Shown here: positions 18,037 through 27,037 of the stretch, one piece after another
How positions within the stretch are numbered: position 1 is the stretch's first letter
How the letters are laid out: the number at the start of each line of letters is the position of its first letter
Assembly (NCBI RefSeq): GCF_014647115.1
Contig: NZ_BMOO01000002.1
Coordinates: 124,001 to 188,000 of the forward strand
Source of the DNA: Halarchaeum rubridurum
GTDB lineage: Archaea; Halobacteriota; Halobacteria; Halobacteriales; Halobacteriaceae
Length of the DNA: 64,000 bases
Direction of reading: 5' to 3'
The notes under the pieces: generated by a model
Database searches by the model: none
What the model was told of the DNA's origin: nothing
The model's input: the letters and a program-made list of their open reading frames with translations, nothing else
Made by a program: the position numbers and the translations under genes

Positions 18037-18681
18037 TCAGGCCGGCCCGAAGCTCTCGATGGCGGCCTCCGTGGGGTCGCGCCCGGCGTCTTCGAGGAGC
18101 GCCCGCACCTCGGCGACGAAGTCGTCGAAGCCGAAGACGTAGACGGCGGGCGTCGGGACGGGGAGGTAGTCGCCGTCGAGGGCGGCGAGGTCGTCAAGGC
18201 TGTCGACGACGGCGACGGTCGCGCCGGCGTCGGCGAGCGCGTCGAGGCGCGCGCCGTGGGGCGGTGCCTCGCCCCGGTAGACGACGGTTGCGTCGTGACC
18301 GCTCTCGACCGCGCGCTCGGCGACGCCGACCGCGGGACCGATGCCCGGCCCGGCGGCGTAGACGGCGACGTCGCCCTCCCCGCGGTACTCGACGTTCCCG
18401 AGGGGGCCGTCTATCTCGACCTCGTCGCCCACCTCGCGTTCCGCGAGCCACGTCCCGAGCGATTCGTCCGGGGACTCGTCCTCGGGGTAGCCGACGGTGA
18501 TCTCGAACGTCTCGGCCACCGCCGGCGACGAAATCGTGTAGTAGCCGGCGTCGTCGTCGCCGGGGCGACGGACGAGGACGAACTGACCGGGGGCGGCGTC
18601 GAACGACCCCGGAGCGTCGAGTTCGATGGCGACCGTCTGCGGGCCGACGTCGGCGACGGCCGCGACCGTGAGCGTTGGCAT
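18037..18681 (-). CDS. FAD-binding oxidoreductase (ferredoxin-NADP reductase fold)
   Basis: Protein of 214 residues. The N-terminal beta-barrel (about 1-95) has PGQFVLVRRP and GYYTISSPA, the position of the RxYS flavin motif with a tyrosine in place of the arginine. The C-terminal nucleotide-binding lobe begins with VAVYAAGPGIGPAVGVAERA. It has no iron-sulfur cluster domain. Single-domain reductases of this type pass electrons from NAD(P)H to a separate partner such as ferredoxin, a cytochrome or a ferric chelate. It lies directly upstream of the siderophore-binding gene on the same strand, 45 bases apart, with the iron box between them. A role in releasing iron is possible but unproven. Confidence 0.78.
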   Translation of the reverse strand: MPTLTVAAVADVGPQTVAIELDAPGSFDAAPGQFVLVRRPGDDDAGYYTISSPAVAETFEITVGYPEDESPDESLGTWLAEREVGDEVEIDGPLGNVEYRGEGDVAVYAAGPGIGPAVGVAERAVESGHDATVVYRGEAPPHGARLDALADAGATVAVVDSLDDLAALDGDYLPVPTPAVYVFGFDDFVAEVRALLEDAGRDPTEAAIESFGPA

Positions 18682-18829
18682 GGGTCGCGGTAGGGTCGAA
18701 CGTGGGATAAACGACGCGTCTCGGGCGAGACCAGCCGCGGGGGTGACTGTGGCGTCGACGGTCGACGTCCGGACGCCACGGGCGGGCCGTCGTGGCCCCT
18801 CGGACGGCCAATACTGTTGCCCGTCAGGC

Positions 18830-18834
18830 TTTTA
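18830..18834 (+). promoter_or_regulatory. TATA-like element of the membrane histidine kinase gene
   Basis: TTTTA about 28 bases before GTG 18860. The spacing supports GTG 18860 as the start of a leaderless message rather than the far upstream in-frame ATG at 18626. Confidence 0.4.
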
Positions 18835-18859
18835 CCGACATATCTGGATAATCAGGCTA

Positions 18860-20749
18860 GTGAAACCGACACCGGGTGAGGGCTGGCTCGCCGCCTCCAC
18901 CCTCCGGCGACGGGCGGCCGTCCTCGCCGTCGCCGCCCTCGGCGTCGTCCTGCTCGGCCCCCCGCTCTTCGACGTCTGGGACGACTGGACGAACCCGCCG
19001 TTCAAACCGCTCTGGACGACCCTCATCGAAAACGGCATCGGCGTCGTCCTCGCCGGCACGCTGGCCGCGGGGGGCGTCTGGCTCTCCCGACAGGACTGGG
19101 AGGACGAGTACGTCTACGGGGCCGCGGAGTGGGTCATCGCCATCGTCGTCGGCCACGCCGTCGTCATGGGGTGGATACTCTTCGTGCAGGTCTACCTCCA
19201 GGGCGACCTCAAACCGTACGTCATCGCCATGGACGGCATCGTCCTGAGCGCGGACGTCGCGCTCGGCGTCGGCATCTACAACGCCCGGAGCAAGCGCAAC
19301 CGGGACCGCCTCGAAGCCGAGCGCGACCGGCTCTCCGCGCTCTACGAGAACAGCAGCGACCCCATCGCCACCGTCCGGTTCAACGGCGACGCGGCCGTCG
19401 AAGCCGCCAACGACGCCTTCCGCGAGCGCCTCGACGCGAGCGCCGACGACATCCTCGCCGACGCCCCGCGCGACCTGCGCGCCGCGGCCGTCCGCGAGCA
19501 CGGCATCGACGGGACGCTGGAGTACGACTGGGACGCCGGCGACGGCCGGGACTACCGCGTCAACGTGACGCCCGTCGACGCCGACGACGAGGACGTCCGC
19601 GTCCACCTCCGCATTGCCGACATCACGGAGCAGACCGAGTTGGCGCGCGAGGCCGAGGCGCGCGAACGCCTCGAACACCTCCACCGCGTCGCCTCCGACC
19701 TCGCCACGGTCGACACCGTCGACTCCGCGTACGAGCGGACGCTCAACGCCCTCCGCTCCGCGGTCGCGTTCGACGAGGCGTGCGTCGTCGTCGACGGCGA
19801 GGTCGTCGCCGGCCGCGACGCCGGGACGTGGCTCGACCGCGAGAGCATCGAGCGCGTCCAGACCGGGGCCGTCCCCTCGGACGGCGGGGCGATCACGCGC
19901 ACCGTCGAGGACGGCCGAACGGTCCTCACCGTCCCCGTCGGCGACGACGCCGTCCTCCAGGCGGGCGTGGACGAACCGTCGCTGCGCGACTCGCAGATCA
20001 CCGCCGCCGAACTCCTCGGGACGCACCTCCGCGAGACCCGCCAGCGCCTCGACCGCGAGGAGCGCCTGCGCGACCAGCGCGAGCGCCTCGAACTCCTCAA
20101 CCGGACGTTCCGCCACGACCTGATGAACGACGCGAACGTCATCGACGCCCGCGCGTCCCTCCTGGAGGAGTTCGTGGACGACGAGGGCGAGGCGTACCTC
20201 GAAACGGTCGAGGAGCGCGCCGACGAGATGAGCGAGCGTATCGAGACGATGCGCTCGCTGATGAAGGCCGTCGAGGGCGAGGACCACGACCTCACGCCGA
20301 AACCCGCCGCGGAGGTGCTGAAGTCGCAGGTGGACGACGCCCGCGAGACCTACCGGGGCGCGGCCTTCGAGGTCGACACCCCGCTCCCCGCGGTCGACGT
20401 CCTCGCCGACGACCTGCTCGCCGACGTCTTCCAGAACCTCCTCGCCAACGCCGTCGAGCACAACACGGCCGACGCCCCGCACGTCCGCGTGAGCGCCGAA
20501 CGCGACGGCGACGACCTCCTCGTCACCGTCGCCGACAACGGTTCGGGGGTCGCCCCGGAGCGGCGCGACGCCGTCTTCGACCTCGGCGAGAAGGGCGAGG
20601 CGAGCAACGGGACGGGAATCGGCCTCAACATCTGCCGGCGTATCGTCGACTCGTACGGGGGGGACATCACGGTCGCCGACGCGGACGCCGACGCGGACGA
20701 CCTCGGCGGCGCGGCCTTCACCGTCCGTCTCCCGGTCGCGGACGACTAG
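18860..20749 (+). CDS. Membrane-bound PAS-GAF-type histidine kinase
   Basis: Protein of 629 residues. About four membrane helices occupy residues 15-150 (for example VLAVAALGVVLLGPPLF and WVIAIVVGHAVVMGWILFV), joined by short loops. A coiled segment (RDRLEAERDRLSALYENSSD) leads to a PAS domain around 165-265. A GAF-like region covers about 290-405 (VASDLATVDTVDSAYERTL and following). The kinase core has the haloarchaeal H-box NRTFRHDLMND, N-box LLANAVEHN and G-boxes VADNGSGV and GTGIGLNIC. It has no receiver, so it must phosphorylate a separate regulator; none is nearby. The stop overlaps the stop of the convergent DUF1616 gene by four bases. Confidence 0.85.
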   Translation: MKPTPGEGWLAASTLRRRAAVLAVAALGVVLLGPPLFDVWDDWTNPPFKPLWTTLIENGIGVVLAGTLAAGGVWLSRQDWEDEYVYGAAEWVIAIVVGHAVVMGWILFVQVYLQGDLKPYVIAMDGIVLSADVALGVGIYNARSKRNRDRLEAERDRLSALYENSSDPIATVRFNGDAAVEAANDAFRERLDASADDILADAPRDLRAAAVREHGIDGTLEYDWDAGDGRDYRVNVTPVDADDEDVRVHLRIADITEQTELAREAEARERLEHLHRVASDLATVDTVDSAYERTLNALRSAVAFDEACVVVDGEVVAGRDAGTWLDRESIERVQTGAVPSDGGAITRTVEDGRTVLTVPVGDDAVLQAGVDEPSLRDSQITAAELLGTHLRETRQRLDREERLRDQRERLELLNRTFRHDLMNDANVIDARASLLEEFVDDEGEAYLETVEERADEMSERIETMRSLMKAVEGEDHDLTPKPAAEVLKSQVDDARETYRGAAFEVDTPLPAVDVLADDLLADVFQNLLANAVEHNTADAPHVRVSAERDGDDLLVTVADNGSGVAPERRDAVFDLGEKGEASNGTGIGLNICRRIVDSYGGDITVADADADADDLGGAAFTVRLPVADD

Positions 20750-21603
20750 TCGACCCAGACGTGCGTCTCGTGGTCGGCGTTCGCCGCGGTCGGCGACGCC
20801 GGCGCGTCGCCCTCGGAGAGCAGGGCGACGACCCGCGTTCGCCCGGGCCCGTCCGCGACCTTGATGGCCTCGTGGCGCGTCGCGCCCGCGGGCACCGTGA
20901 ACCGCTCCCGGAGCCGTTCGTCCCGCGAGAGCACGCGCGTCGCGTTCCCGGCGGCGACGCGCTGACGCTGGACGACGAGCGTGTACGTCGCCGCCGACGT
21001 CCCGTAGTTCGTGACGCCGACGCGCACCGTCTCGTTCACCCCCGGGTCGGCCGCGACGCGCTCCCCGTCCGGGGTCGTGAGCGAGAGCGACGCGCCGCCC
21101 GTCGCGGGCGTGAGCACCGCGTGCCCGACACTCGCCGCGGCGAGCACCACCAGCGCGACGAACGCGACGTCGAGCGCGCCCCACGAACGGGACGTGCTAC
21201 CTACGTCGGGGGAGCGTGCCGAGGAGTCGGCGGGCGCGTCCGCGTCCGCCTCCGGACGTGTCGACTCGCCCGCGACGCGGCGGCGGGCGGCGACGGCGGC
21301 CGCGAGGTACGTCACGGCGGTCAGCGCGACGGCGAGCGGGAGCGCGCCGAACGGTATCGCGGTCATCGAGAGGAGGAGCCCGCAGAGCGGCGTGAGGACG
21401 GCGCTCGCGGCGACGGCGAGCGCGAGGTGGGTCGCGTCCGCGCGGCGGTCGGGGAGGAGCGCGGCGACGACCGCGTAGCCCGGGGCGAGGAGGGCGAGCG
21501 CGAGACCGAGCGGGACGCGGAGCGCGCCGCCGAGAGGTGAGAGGAGGACGACCGCGTCGGCGAGGAGCCCCAGCGCGACGACGGCGAGGAGGTCGCGCGG
21601 CAT
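20746..21603 (-). CDS. DUF1616-type membrane protein
   Basis: Protein of 285 residues. Four hydrophobic helices occupy the first 110 residues (from LLAVVALGLLADAVVLL to ALTAVTYLAAAVAA). A cytoplasmic-looking acidic linker and a fifth helix (FVALVVLAAASVGHAVL) precede a C-terminal beta-rich domain of about 110 residues outside the cell. This layout matches haloarchaeal DUF1616 proteins, which often sit in cell-surface polysaccharide clusters. It follows the ABC genes on the same strand after 72 bases. I preferred ATG 21603 to ATG 21627 because it leaves the usual MPRDLL start. Function unknown. Confidence 0.7.
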   Translation of the reverse strand: MPRDLLAVVALGLLADAVVLLSPLGGALRVPLGLALALLAPGYAVVAALLPDRRADATHLALAVAASAVLTPLCGLLLSMTAIPFGALPLAVALTAVTYLAAAVAARRRVAGESTRPEADADAPADSSARSPDVGSTSRSWGALDVAFVALVVLAAASVGHAVLTPATGGASLSLTTPDGERVAADPGVNETVRVGVTNYGTSAATYTLVVQRQRVAAGNATRVLSRDERLRERFTVPAGATRHEAIKVADGPGRTRVVALLSEGDAPASPTAANADHETHVWVD

Positions 21604-21675
21604 GCGACGGGCGGCGCGAAGCGGCATACGTGCCCGACAGAGCCCGTACGCGCAAGTGCGTTGCGCTCCGCCGCG

Positions 21676-22341
21676 TCAGTCGCGCGCGAGCGTCCCGTCC
21701 CGGAGGACGTAGCGGTCGTCGAAGCGCTCGGCGAGCCGTGGGTCGTGGCTCACGACGAGCAGCGCGGTGTCGAAGTCGTCCCGGACCGCGTCGAGCGTCT
21801 CCAGCACGGCGTCGGTCGTGGCGGGGTCGAGCTGGCCCGTCGGTTCGTCCGCGAGGACGACGCTCGGGCGGTTGGCGAGCGCGCGGGCGATGGCGACGCG
21901 CTGGCGCTCGCCGCCGGAGAGCGCGGGCGGGCGACGCGACGCGAGGTCCGCGATCCCGAGGCGCTCGAAGAGGGTGTCGAGCCACGCCTCGTCGGTCGCG
22001 CCCGCGTGCTCCTGCGGGACGCGCGCGTTCTCGTAGGCAGTGAGGTCGTCGAGGAGCCGGAAGGACTGGAAGACGAAGCCGAGGTGGTCGCGCCTGAGTG
22101 CCGCGCGCTCGCGCTCGGGGAGCGCCGTCGCGTCCCGGCCGCGCACGCGGAGCGTCCCCGAATCCGGGGTCGTCAACAGCCCGAGCACCTCGAACAGCGT
22201 CGATTTGCCCGCGCCGCTCGCCCCGCGGACGAGCGTTCGGGCGTCCGCCGGGACGCGAAGCGAGAGCCCGTCGAGAATCGCCCGGCCGCCGCGCGTCAGC
22301 GTCAGGTCGCGGGCGTCGAGCACGGGTGGCGCGTCGCTCAC
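21676..22341 (-). CDS. ABC transporter ATP-binding protein (LolD/MacB type)
   Basis: Protein of 221 residues, one nucleotide-binding domain. Walker A is GASGAGKST near residue 40, the Q-loop region is FVFQSFRLLDDLTAYEN, the signature is LSGGERQRVAIARAL, and Walker B is VVLADEPTGQLD followed by the switch His in VVSHDPR. The QSFRLLDDLT and EPTGQLD sequences are typical of ATPases that pair with FtsX-like permeases. It starts with GTG at 22341, overlapping the preceding membrane protein gene by four bases, so the three genes from 26875 down to 21676 form one translationally coupled operon. Confidence 0.9.
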   Translation of the reverse strand: MSDAPPVLDARDLTLTRGGRAILDGLSLRVPADARTLVRGASGAGKSTLFEVLGLLTTPDSGTLRVRGRDATALPERERAALRRDHLGFVFQSFRLLDDLTAYENARVPQEHAGATDEAWLDTLFERLGIADLASRRPPALSGGERQRVAIARALANRPSVVLADEPTGQLDPATTDAVLETLDAVRDDFDTALLVVSHDPRLAERFDDRYVLRDGTLARD

Positions 22342-23990
22342 GGCGACACCCCGGCGCGACACGTCCCCGGTGCCCAGCGGACGACGGCGCGGTCCGTGCC
22401 GCCGTCGTAGACGACGCTCCCGTTCATCAGCCACGCCTCGTACGCGGAGCGGTTTAGCCGGACCGGTCCGGTCGCCGTCGGGGCGCCGACGGTCGTCCAC
22501 GCGTCGCGGGCGACGGTCGGGCAGTCGGGCGGTGGGGCGTCGCCCCGGAGCCACGCCGTCACGGGCGCGCGCGTCACGTTCGCCGCGCGGTAGTTGTCCG
22601 CGACGAGCGCGACGTGGTCGTCGGCGGCCCACGTCCCGTCGAGGTGCGTCGTGGCGAACGTCGCGGCGTCGAACGTCCCGGGCTCGGTGATGGGCTCGAA
22701 GGGGAAGGCCTGTAAGCCGAGGAACGGGAGCGGCGCGGAGACGAGGAGCGCGAGGACGACACCACAGGCGGCGACGCGGCCGAGACGCGGGCGGCGGTGG
22801 ACGAGCGCGGCCAGCCCCGCGGCCGCGGCGACGAGCACGCCGAGGTGGAAGAACCCCGTCGCGCGGACGACGAGGTCGAGGTAGCGCGGCGTGCTCCCGG
22901 CGGTGAGCCCGAAGCCGAGCGCGGCGAGTGGCCCGAGGACGACGGCGAGAACGGCGATGCCGCGGTCGGTGGCGAGGCGCGGCACGCCGAGCGCGGCGGC
23001 GGCGAGCACGGCGAGGAGCGGGAGCGTGAGACAGAGGAGGAGCGTCGAGGTCGTCGCGCGAGCGGGGTAGAGCGCGACGAGCGCGTTCGCGGCGAGGAGG
23101 GCGAGCCCGCCGGCGAACGCGGCGAGCGGGACGGCGCGCTGGACGCGCGGGCCGCTCGCGTCGAGCCAGCGCGCGAGGGCGACGACGAACACGAGCCACG
23201 CGGCGAACAGCCCGAGAGAGGCGACGGCGGTGTCGGCCTTCGGGAGGTCGACGGCCTCGTAGTAGCCGAGGGTGAGCGCCCAGAAGGCGACGACGCCGAG
23301 CGCACCGGCCGCGAATCGGCGGCGGGTCGGTCGGCGCGCGAGCGCGAGCGCGGCGACGGTCGTCAAGACGAGGCCGGCGACGAGCGCGCTGAGGTTGTGC
23401 GCGACGGGCATCGCCGCGCCCGCGGCGACGGCGAGCGCGACCCAGCGTCGCCGGCCGGTGACGTGCGCGCGGCCGAGCGCGAGGACGAGGACGGCGAGGA
23501 GCGCGAGGCCGTACACCTCGCCGCTGACCGACATCGTGCGGAAGAGAGAGGGACCCTCGACGGCGAGCCCGAGGCCGGCGAACGCCGCCGCGGCACGGCC
23601 GTGCGCGTCGGGGAGGTCGGCGGTGAGGTCGCGGACGAAGACGACGGCGACGAAGGACGGGACGACGGCGAGGCAGGCGACGACGGCCTGCGCGACGAAG
23701 AGGGGGTCGACGCCGGTGAGTTCGCTCGCGGCGGCGAGCAGCGTCACGAAGAGGTACTGGTCGGCCGCGGGGGCGGCGGCCGCGGCGGGGTCGAGCGGGA
23801 CGCCGCCGGCCGCGAGGAGCCGCTCCGCGCTGCTGGCGAAGACGAACGCGTCCGTATTGTACGGGAGCGCCGAGACGTGGAGCGAGGAGAGGCGCGCGGC
23901 GAGCCCGACGGCGACGACGGCCGCGAGGAGGGGGACGTCGGGGCGCCCGCTCGTCTCGGCCGCGGAGCCGTCGGTATCGGCGTCGATCAT
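22338..23990 (-). CDS. Large polytopic membrane protein, glycosyltransferase-like (GT-C-like layout)
   Basis: Protein of 550 residues with about 12-13 membrane helices in the first 420 residues, then an extracellular C-terminal section of about 110 residues (from PFEPITEPGTFDAATFATTHL). The first extracellular loop (ALPYNTDAFVFASSAERLLA) contains a conserved-looking Asp and is placed like the catalytic loop of GT-C enzymes. GT-C enzymes transfer sugars from polyprenyl carriers outside the cell. I do not recognise a specific family. Its gene lies between the permease and ATPase genes of an ABC system with four-base overlaps on both sides. It probably belongs to the same complex or pathway. Confidence 0.7.
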   Translation of the reverse strand: MIDADTDGSAAETSGRPDVPLLAAVVAVGLAARLSSLHVSALPYNTDAFVFASSAERLLAAGGVPLDPAAAAAPAADQYLFVTLLAAASELTGVDPLFVAQAVVACLAVVPSFVAVVFVRDLTADLPDAHGRAAAAFAGLGLAVEGPSLFRTMSVSGEVYGLALLAVLVLALGRAHVTGRRRWVALAVAAGAAMPVAHNLSALVAGLVLTTVAALALARRPTRRRFAAGALGVVAFWALTLGYYEAVDLPKADTAVASLGLFAAWLVFVVALARWLDASGPRVQRAVPLAAFAGGLALLAANALVALYPARATTSTLLLCLTLPLLAVLAAAALGVPRLATDRGIAVLAVVLGPLAALGFGLTAGSTPRYLDLVVRATGFFHLGVLVAAAAGLAALVHRRPRLGRVAACGVVLALLVSAPLPFLGLQAFPFEPITEPGTFDAATFATTHLDGTWAADDHVALVADNYRAANVTRAPVTAWLRGDAPPPDCPTVARDAWTTVGAPTATGPVRLNRSAYEAWLMNGSVVYDGGTDRAVVRWAPGTCRAGVSP

Positions 23991-26875
23991 CGGTCACCTC
24001 CGAAGAGCTGCGAGGGGTCGCGGCGCGCGTCCCGAACGGCGACCGCGCCGGCACCGACGAGCGCGAGCGCGAACGTCCCGGCGGCGACGGGGACGACGGT
24101 CCAGAGGGGGACGCTCGGCGCGACCCGGACGCCGAACGCGGTCAACAGCCCGGCCCACGAGAGCGCGCGGAGCGCCAGCCACGCGAGGACGACGCCGGCG
24201 ACGGTCGCCGGGAGCGCGATGCGCGCGGCGTCGGCGAGCACCGTCCGCACGACCCAGCGTGGGGCCGCGCCGAGCGCGCGGTGGACGCCGAGGTCGCGCC
24301 GGCGCGCCTGCACGGCGTCCGCGAACGTGGCGACGACGCTCCCGACGGTCATCAGGACGCCGAGGCCGAGGAGAGTCGCCAGCACCAACCCGAGGTTCCC
24401 GAAGGCCCGCGCGAGAATCCCGCCGGTCCCGACGCCGCCCGCGTCGCGGCCGCTCGCCGCGAGCGCGTTCGCCAGCCGCGCGTCGCCGGTCACCCGATAG
24501 CGCGCGCGCGCCGTCGCGTTCCCGACGCGCGCCGTGACGTCGTACGAACCGGGCGGCCGACGCGCGAGCGCCGCCGTCACGGTCCGTTCCGCGCCAGGGT
24601 CGAGGGCGACGGTGGTCGTCCGCTCGACGCCCGGTCCCTCGACCAGCGCGGCGCGTTCGAGCGGCGTCCGCCACGGGTTCGTGACGCGGAGGGTCGCGCG
24701 CGGCGCGCCGAAGACGCTCACGCGATCCGGCACCGTCAGGCGGACGCCGGGAGCGCGCGCCGCCCCGTCGACGACCCGGACGGTCCGCGTCGCGCTACGC
24801 TCGCCAGCCACCACCCGTAGCTCGTAGCGGCCGGGCGTCGCCGGGAGGCGCACGCGCGTCTCGCCGTCGGCGCCCGTCACGTTCGTCGCGCTCGTCCCGT
24901 TCGGGCGCGGGCCGACCGCCACGCGCGCGCCGTCGACGCGCTCGCCCGCGACGGTCCCGACCGTGACGCCGAGCGACGCGTTCGGCGGGCCGCGTTCGGG
25001 GAGCGGCGCGAGCGTCAGCGTCCCGGGCGCGACGACGCGCACGCGCCTGGTGGCACCGGCGATGCGCGCGGTGTGCGTCCCGGCCGCCGTCGCGGCGAGG
25101 TCGACGGAGACGACGCGGCGCTCGCCGGCGTCGAGCGCGACCGTCCGCGTCTCGCGCGCTCCGTCGAAGGACGCGCTGATCGTCCGAGTCGCCGCGGCGT
25201 CGCCGACGTTGCGGAGGCGCACCCGGAGCGTGACCGGTTCGCCGCGCGCGACGCGCTCGGGGGCGCTCGCACCGAGGACGGCTATCGTGCCGTTCGCGGC
25301 GCGCGCGCCGCCGTAGCGGACGACGTTCGCCGCGCCGTCGGGGACGCCCTCCAGGTGGCGGGCGAGCGGGAGCGAGACGAGGAGGTGGTCGTCGGCCGCG
25401 CCGGGCGCGTCGTAGATGCCGACGATGTCGACAGTGGCGACGGCGGAAACCGTGCTCCCGCCGAGCGCGAGCGAATCGCCGGGCGCGACGCCGAGCGTCC
25501 GCGCGAGGTCGGCACCGACGACCGCCTCGTCGCTCGCGGCCGGTGCGCGGCCGGCGACGAGGTCGGCGTCCGACACCGCACGATAGGCGTCGAAGTCGAC
25601 GCCGCGCGCGGGGAACGCCCGGCCGTCGTGGGCGAGGAAGAGCAGTATCTCGGGGCTCGCGGCGACGCCGGAGCGCCGGAGTTCGTCGGCGTACGCGACC
25701 GGGACGTGGCTGTCGACGGGGTGGACCGCGCCGGGTTCGGTGACGACGCCGCCCGCGCCGCCGGTCGCGCCGAGGCTACCGAGGACGCCGCCGAGCGCGG
25801 CGACGACGAGCACGAACGCGACGAAGACGGTGAGCGTCGCCGTGGTCGGCACGACCGCCCGCGCGGGGAGGAGGGCCGGCCCGCCGGGCCAGCCGCGCGC
25901 GTCGCTCGCCGCGTCGGTGTCGTCGTCGAGCGGCGCGCCCCGGACGACGGGGCGGGCGGCGAGCGCGCCCGCGAGGGCGCCGACGCAGACGAGCGCGAGG
26001 AGGAGCGCGCCGACGAGCGCGGCGGCGCGCGCGTCGACGGTGATCGGGAGGCCGACCGGGAGGCCGAGTCGGACGGCGGCCGTCGCGGCGGCGTTCGGGG
26101 CGATGACGCCGAGCGCGTAGCCGAGTACCGCACCCGCGAGCGTCAGGAGGCCGGCGCGGGCGGCGACGAGCAGGCGAATGCGGCGCGCCGAGGCGCCCGT
26201 CGCGCGGAGGGCGACGAGCGTCGAGCGGCGCTCGCGGACGGTCATCCGCGTGACGCTGAAGGCGACGACGCCGACGAGGACGGCGACGCCGGCGCAGACG
26301 ACGCCGAGCGTTTCGAGGACGCCCGCCGTCCCCGCGAGGAAGAACGCCAGCGCGCCGACGAGCGGCGCACCGCGCGGAGGGACGGCCGAATCGGCCCCCC
26401 GGACGACGAGCGCGCGGTCCGCGCCGAGGTCGCGCGCCGTCGCGGCGTCCGTGACGAGCCACCCGTCCGGGAACGGGTCGTCGACCGCCCGCTCGGCGCT
26501 CGCGCGCGTCAGCGTCGCGTCCGGGCCGGCGAGGGTGAGCGGCCCACCCGCGAGCGGGCCGGCGACGCCGTCCGGCGGGTCGAGACCGAGCGGGTTCGCC
26601 GCGGGGACGCCGACGACGGTGTGGCGTTCGCCGGCGACGCGCGCCTCGGTGAGCGGGAAGACGGCGGCGTCCGCGGGCGCGTCGGCGGGGACGTCGTTCG
26701 TGAGGACGACCGCGGCGTCGGCGCCGTGCTCGGCCGCCATCGCGGTCGCCTGCCCGGAGACGGCGAGGAGGACGAGCACCGTGCCGACGAGGAACGCCGC
26801 GGTCACGGCGACGACGAGGACGGCGAGGCGGTCCCGGACGGACCACCGCGTCAGGAGCGCGCGCCGGTAGCTCAC
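23987..26875 (-). CDS. FtsX-like ABC transporter permease with inserted extracellular Ig-like domains
   Basis: Protein of 962 residues from GTG 26875. A first membrane helix lies at about 16-41. An extracellular domain follows (MacB_PCD-like, about 42-220). The first FtsX block has three helices (about 225-360: TRMTVRERRSTLVALRATGA is the conserved cytoplasmic loop). A further helix near 400 leads to a very large second extracellular part, about 425-830. Inside it are at least two CARDB-like repeats (PVTLRVRLRNVGDAAATRTI; TLRVTNPWRTPLERAALVEG) and one carboxypeptidase-regulatory-like domain (GADGETRVRLPATPGRYELRV). The second FtsX block ends the protein (AVQARRRDLGVHRALGAAPR). With the ATPase it should form a MacB/LolCDE-like machine that acts on surface substrates; the substrate is unknown. 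Confidence 0.85.
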   Translation of the reverse strand: MSYRRALLTRWSVRDRLAVLVVAVTAAFLVGTVLVLLAVSGQATAMAAEHGADAAVVLTNDVPADAPADAAVFPLTEARVAGERHTVVGVPAANPLGLDPPDGVAGPLAGGPLTLAGPDATLTRASAERAVDDPFPDGWLVTDAATARDLGADRALVVRGADSAVPPRGAPLVGALAFFLAGTAGVLETLGVVCAGVAVLVGVVAFSVTRMTVRERRSTLVALRATGASARRIRLLVAARAGLLTLAGAVLGYALGVIAPNAAATAAVRLGLPVGLPITVDARAAALVGALLLALVCVGALAGALAARPVVRGAPLDDDTDAASDARGWPGGPALLPARAVVPTTATLTVFVAFVLVVAALGGVLGSLGATGGAGGVVTEPGAVHPVDSHVPVAYADELRRSGVAASPEILLFLAHDGRAFPARGVDFDAYRAVSDADLVAGRAPAASDEAVVGADLARTLGVAPGDSLALGGSTVSAVATVDIVGIYDAPGAADDHLLVSLPLARHLEGVPDGAANVVRYGGARAANGTIAVLGASAPERVARGEPVTLRVRLRNVGDAAATRTISASFDGARETRTVALDAGERRVVSVDLAATAAGTHTARIAGATRRVRVVAPGTLTLAPLPERGPPNASLGVTVGTVAGERVDGARVAVGPRPNGTSATNVTGADGETRVRLPATPGRYELRVVAGERSATRTVRVVDGAARAPGVRLTVPDRVSVFGAPRATLRVTNPWRTPLERAALVEGPGVERTTTVALDPGAERTVTAALARRPPGSYDVTARVGNATARARYRVTGDARLANALAASGRDAGGVGTGGILARAFGNLGLVLATLLGLGVLMTVGSVVATFADAVQARRRDLGVHRALGAAPRWVVRTVLADAARIALPATVAGVVLAWLALRALSWAGLLTAFGVRVAPSVPLWTVVPVAAGTFALALVGAGAVAVRDARRDPSQLFGGDR

Positions 26876-27037
26876 GGCGGCCACACCCCCCGTCGTCCCG
26901 CGTCGCCGGTCATCACCCGGTGGTGGGCGACCGGGCGGCGTAAGTGCCCGGGTTCGGGACGGACGCGAAGGGCTTTCGGTGCCGCTCGTCGTGGAGTGAC
27001 GACGCCGGTCCGCGAGTCGGGCCGGTCCCCACCCACC

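Noticed and set aside
25073-27037. Plus-strand open frame of more than 600 codons running into the glycosyltransferase at 27038
   Set aside because: It is the Arg/Asp/Glu-rich antisense of the FtsX-type permease gene. The glycosyltransferase similarity begins only at ATG 27038.
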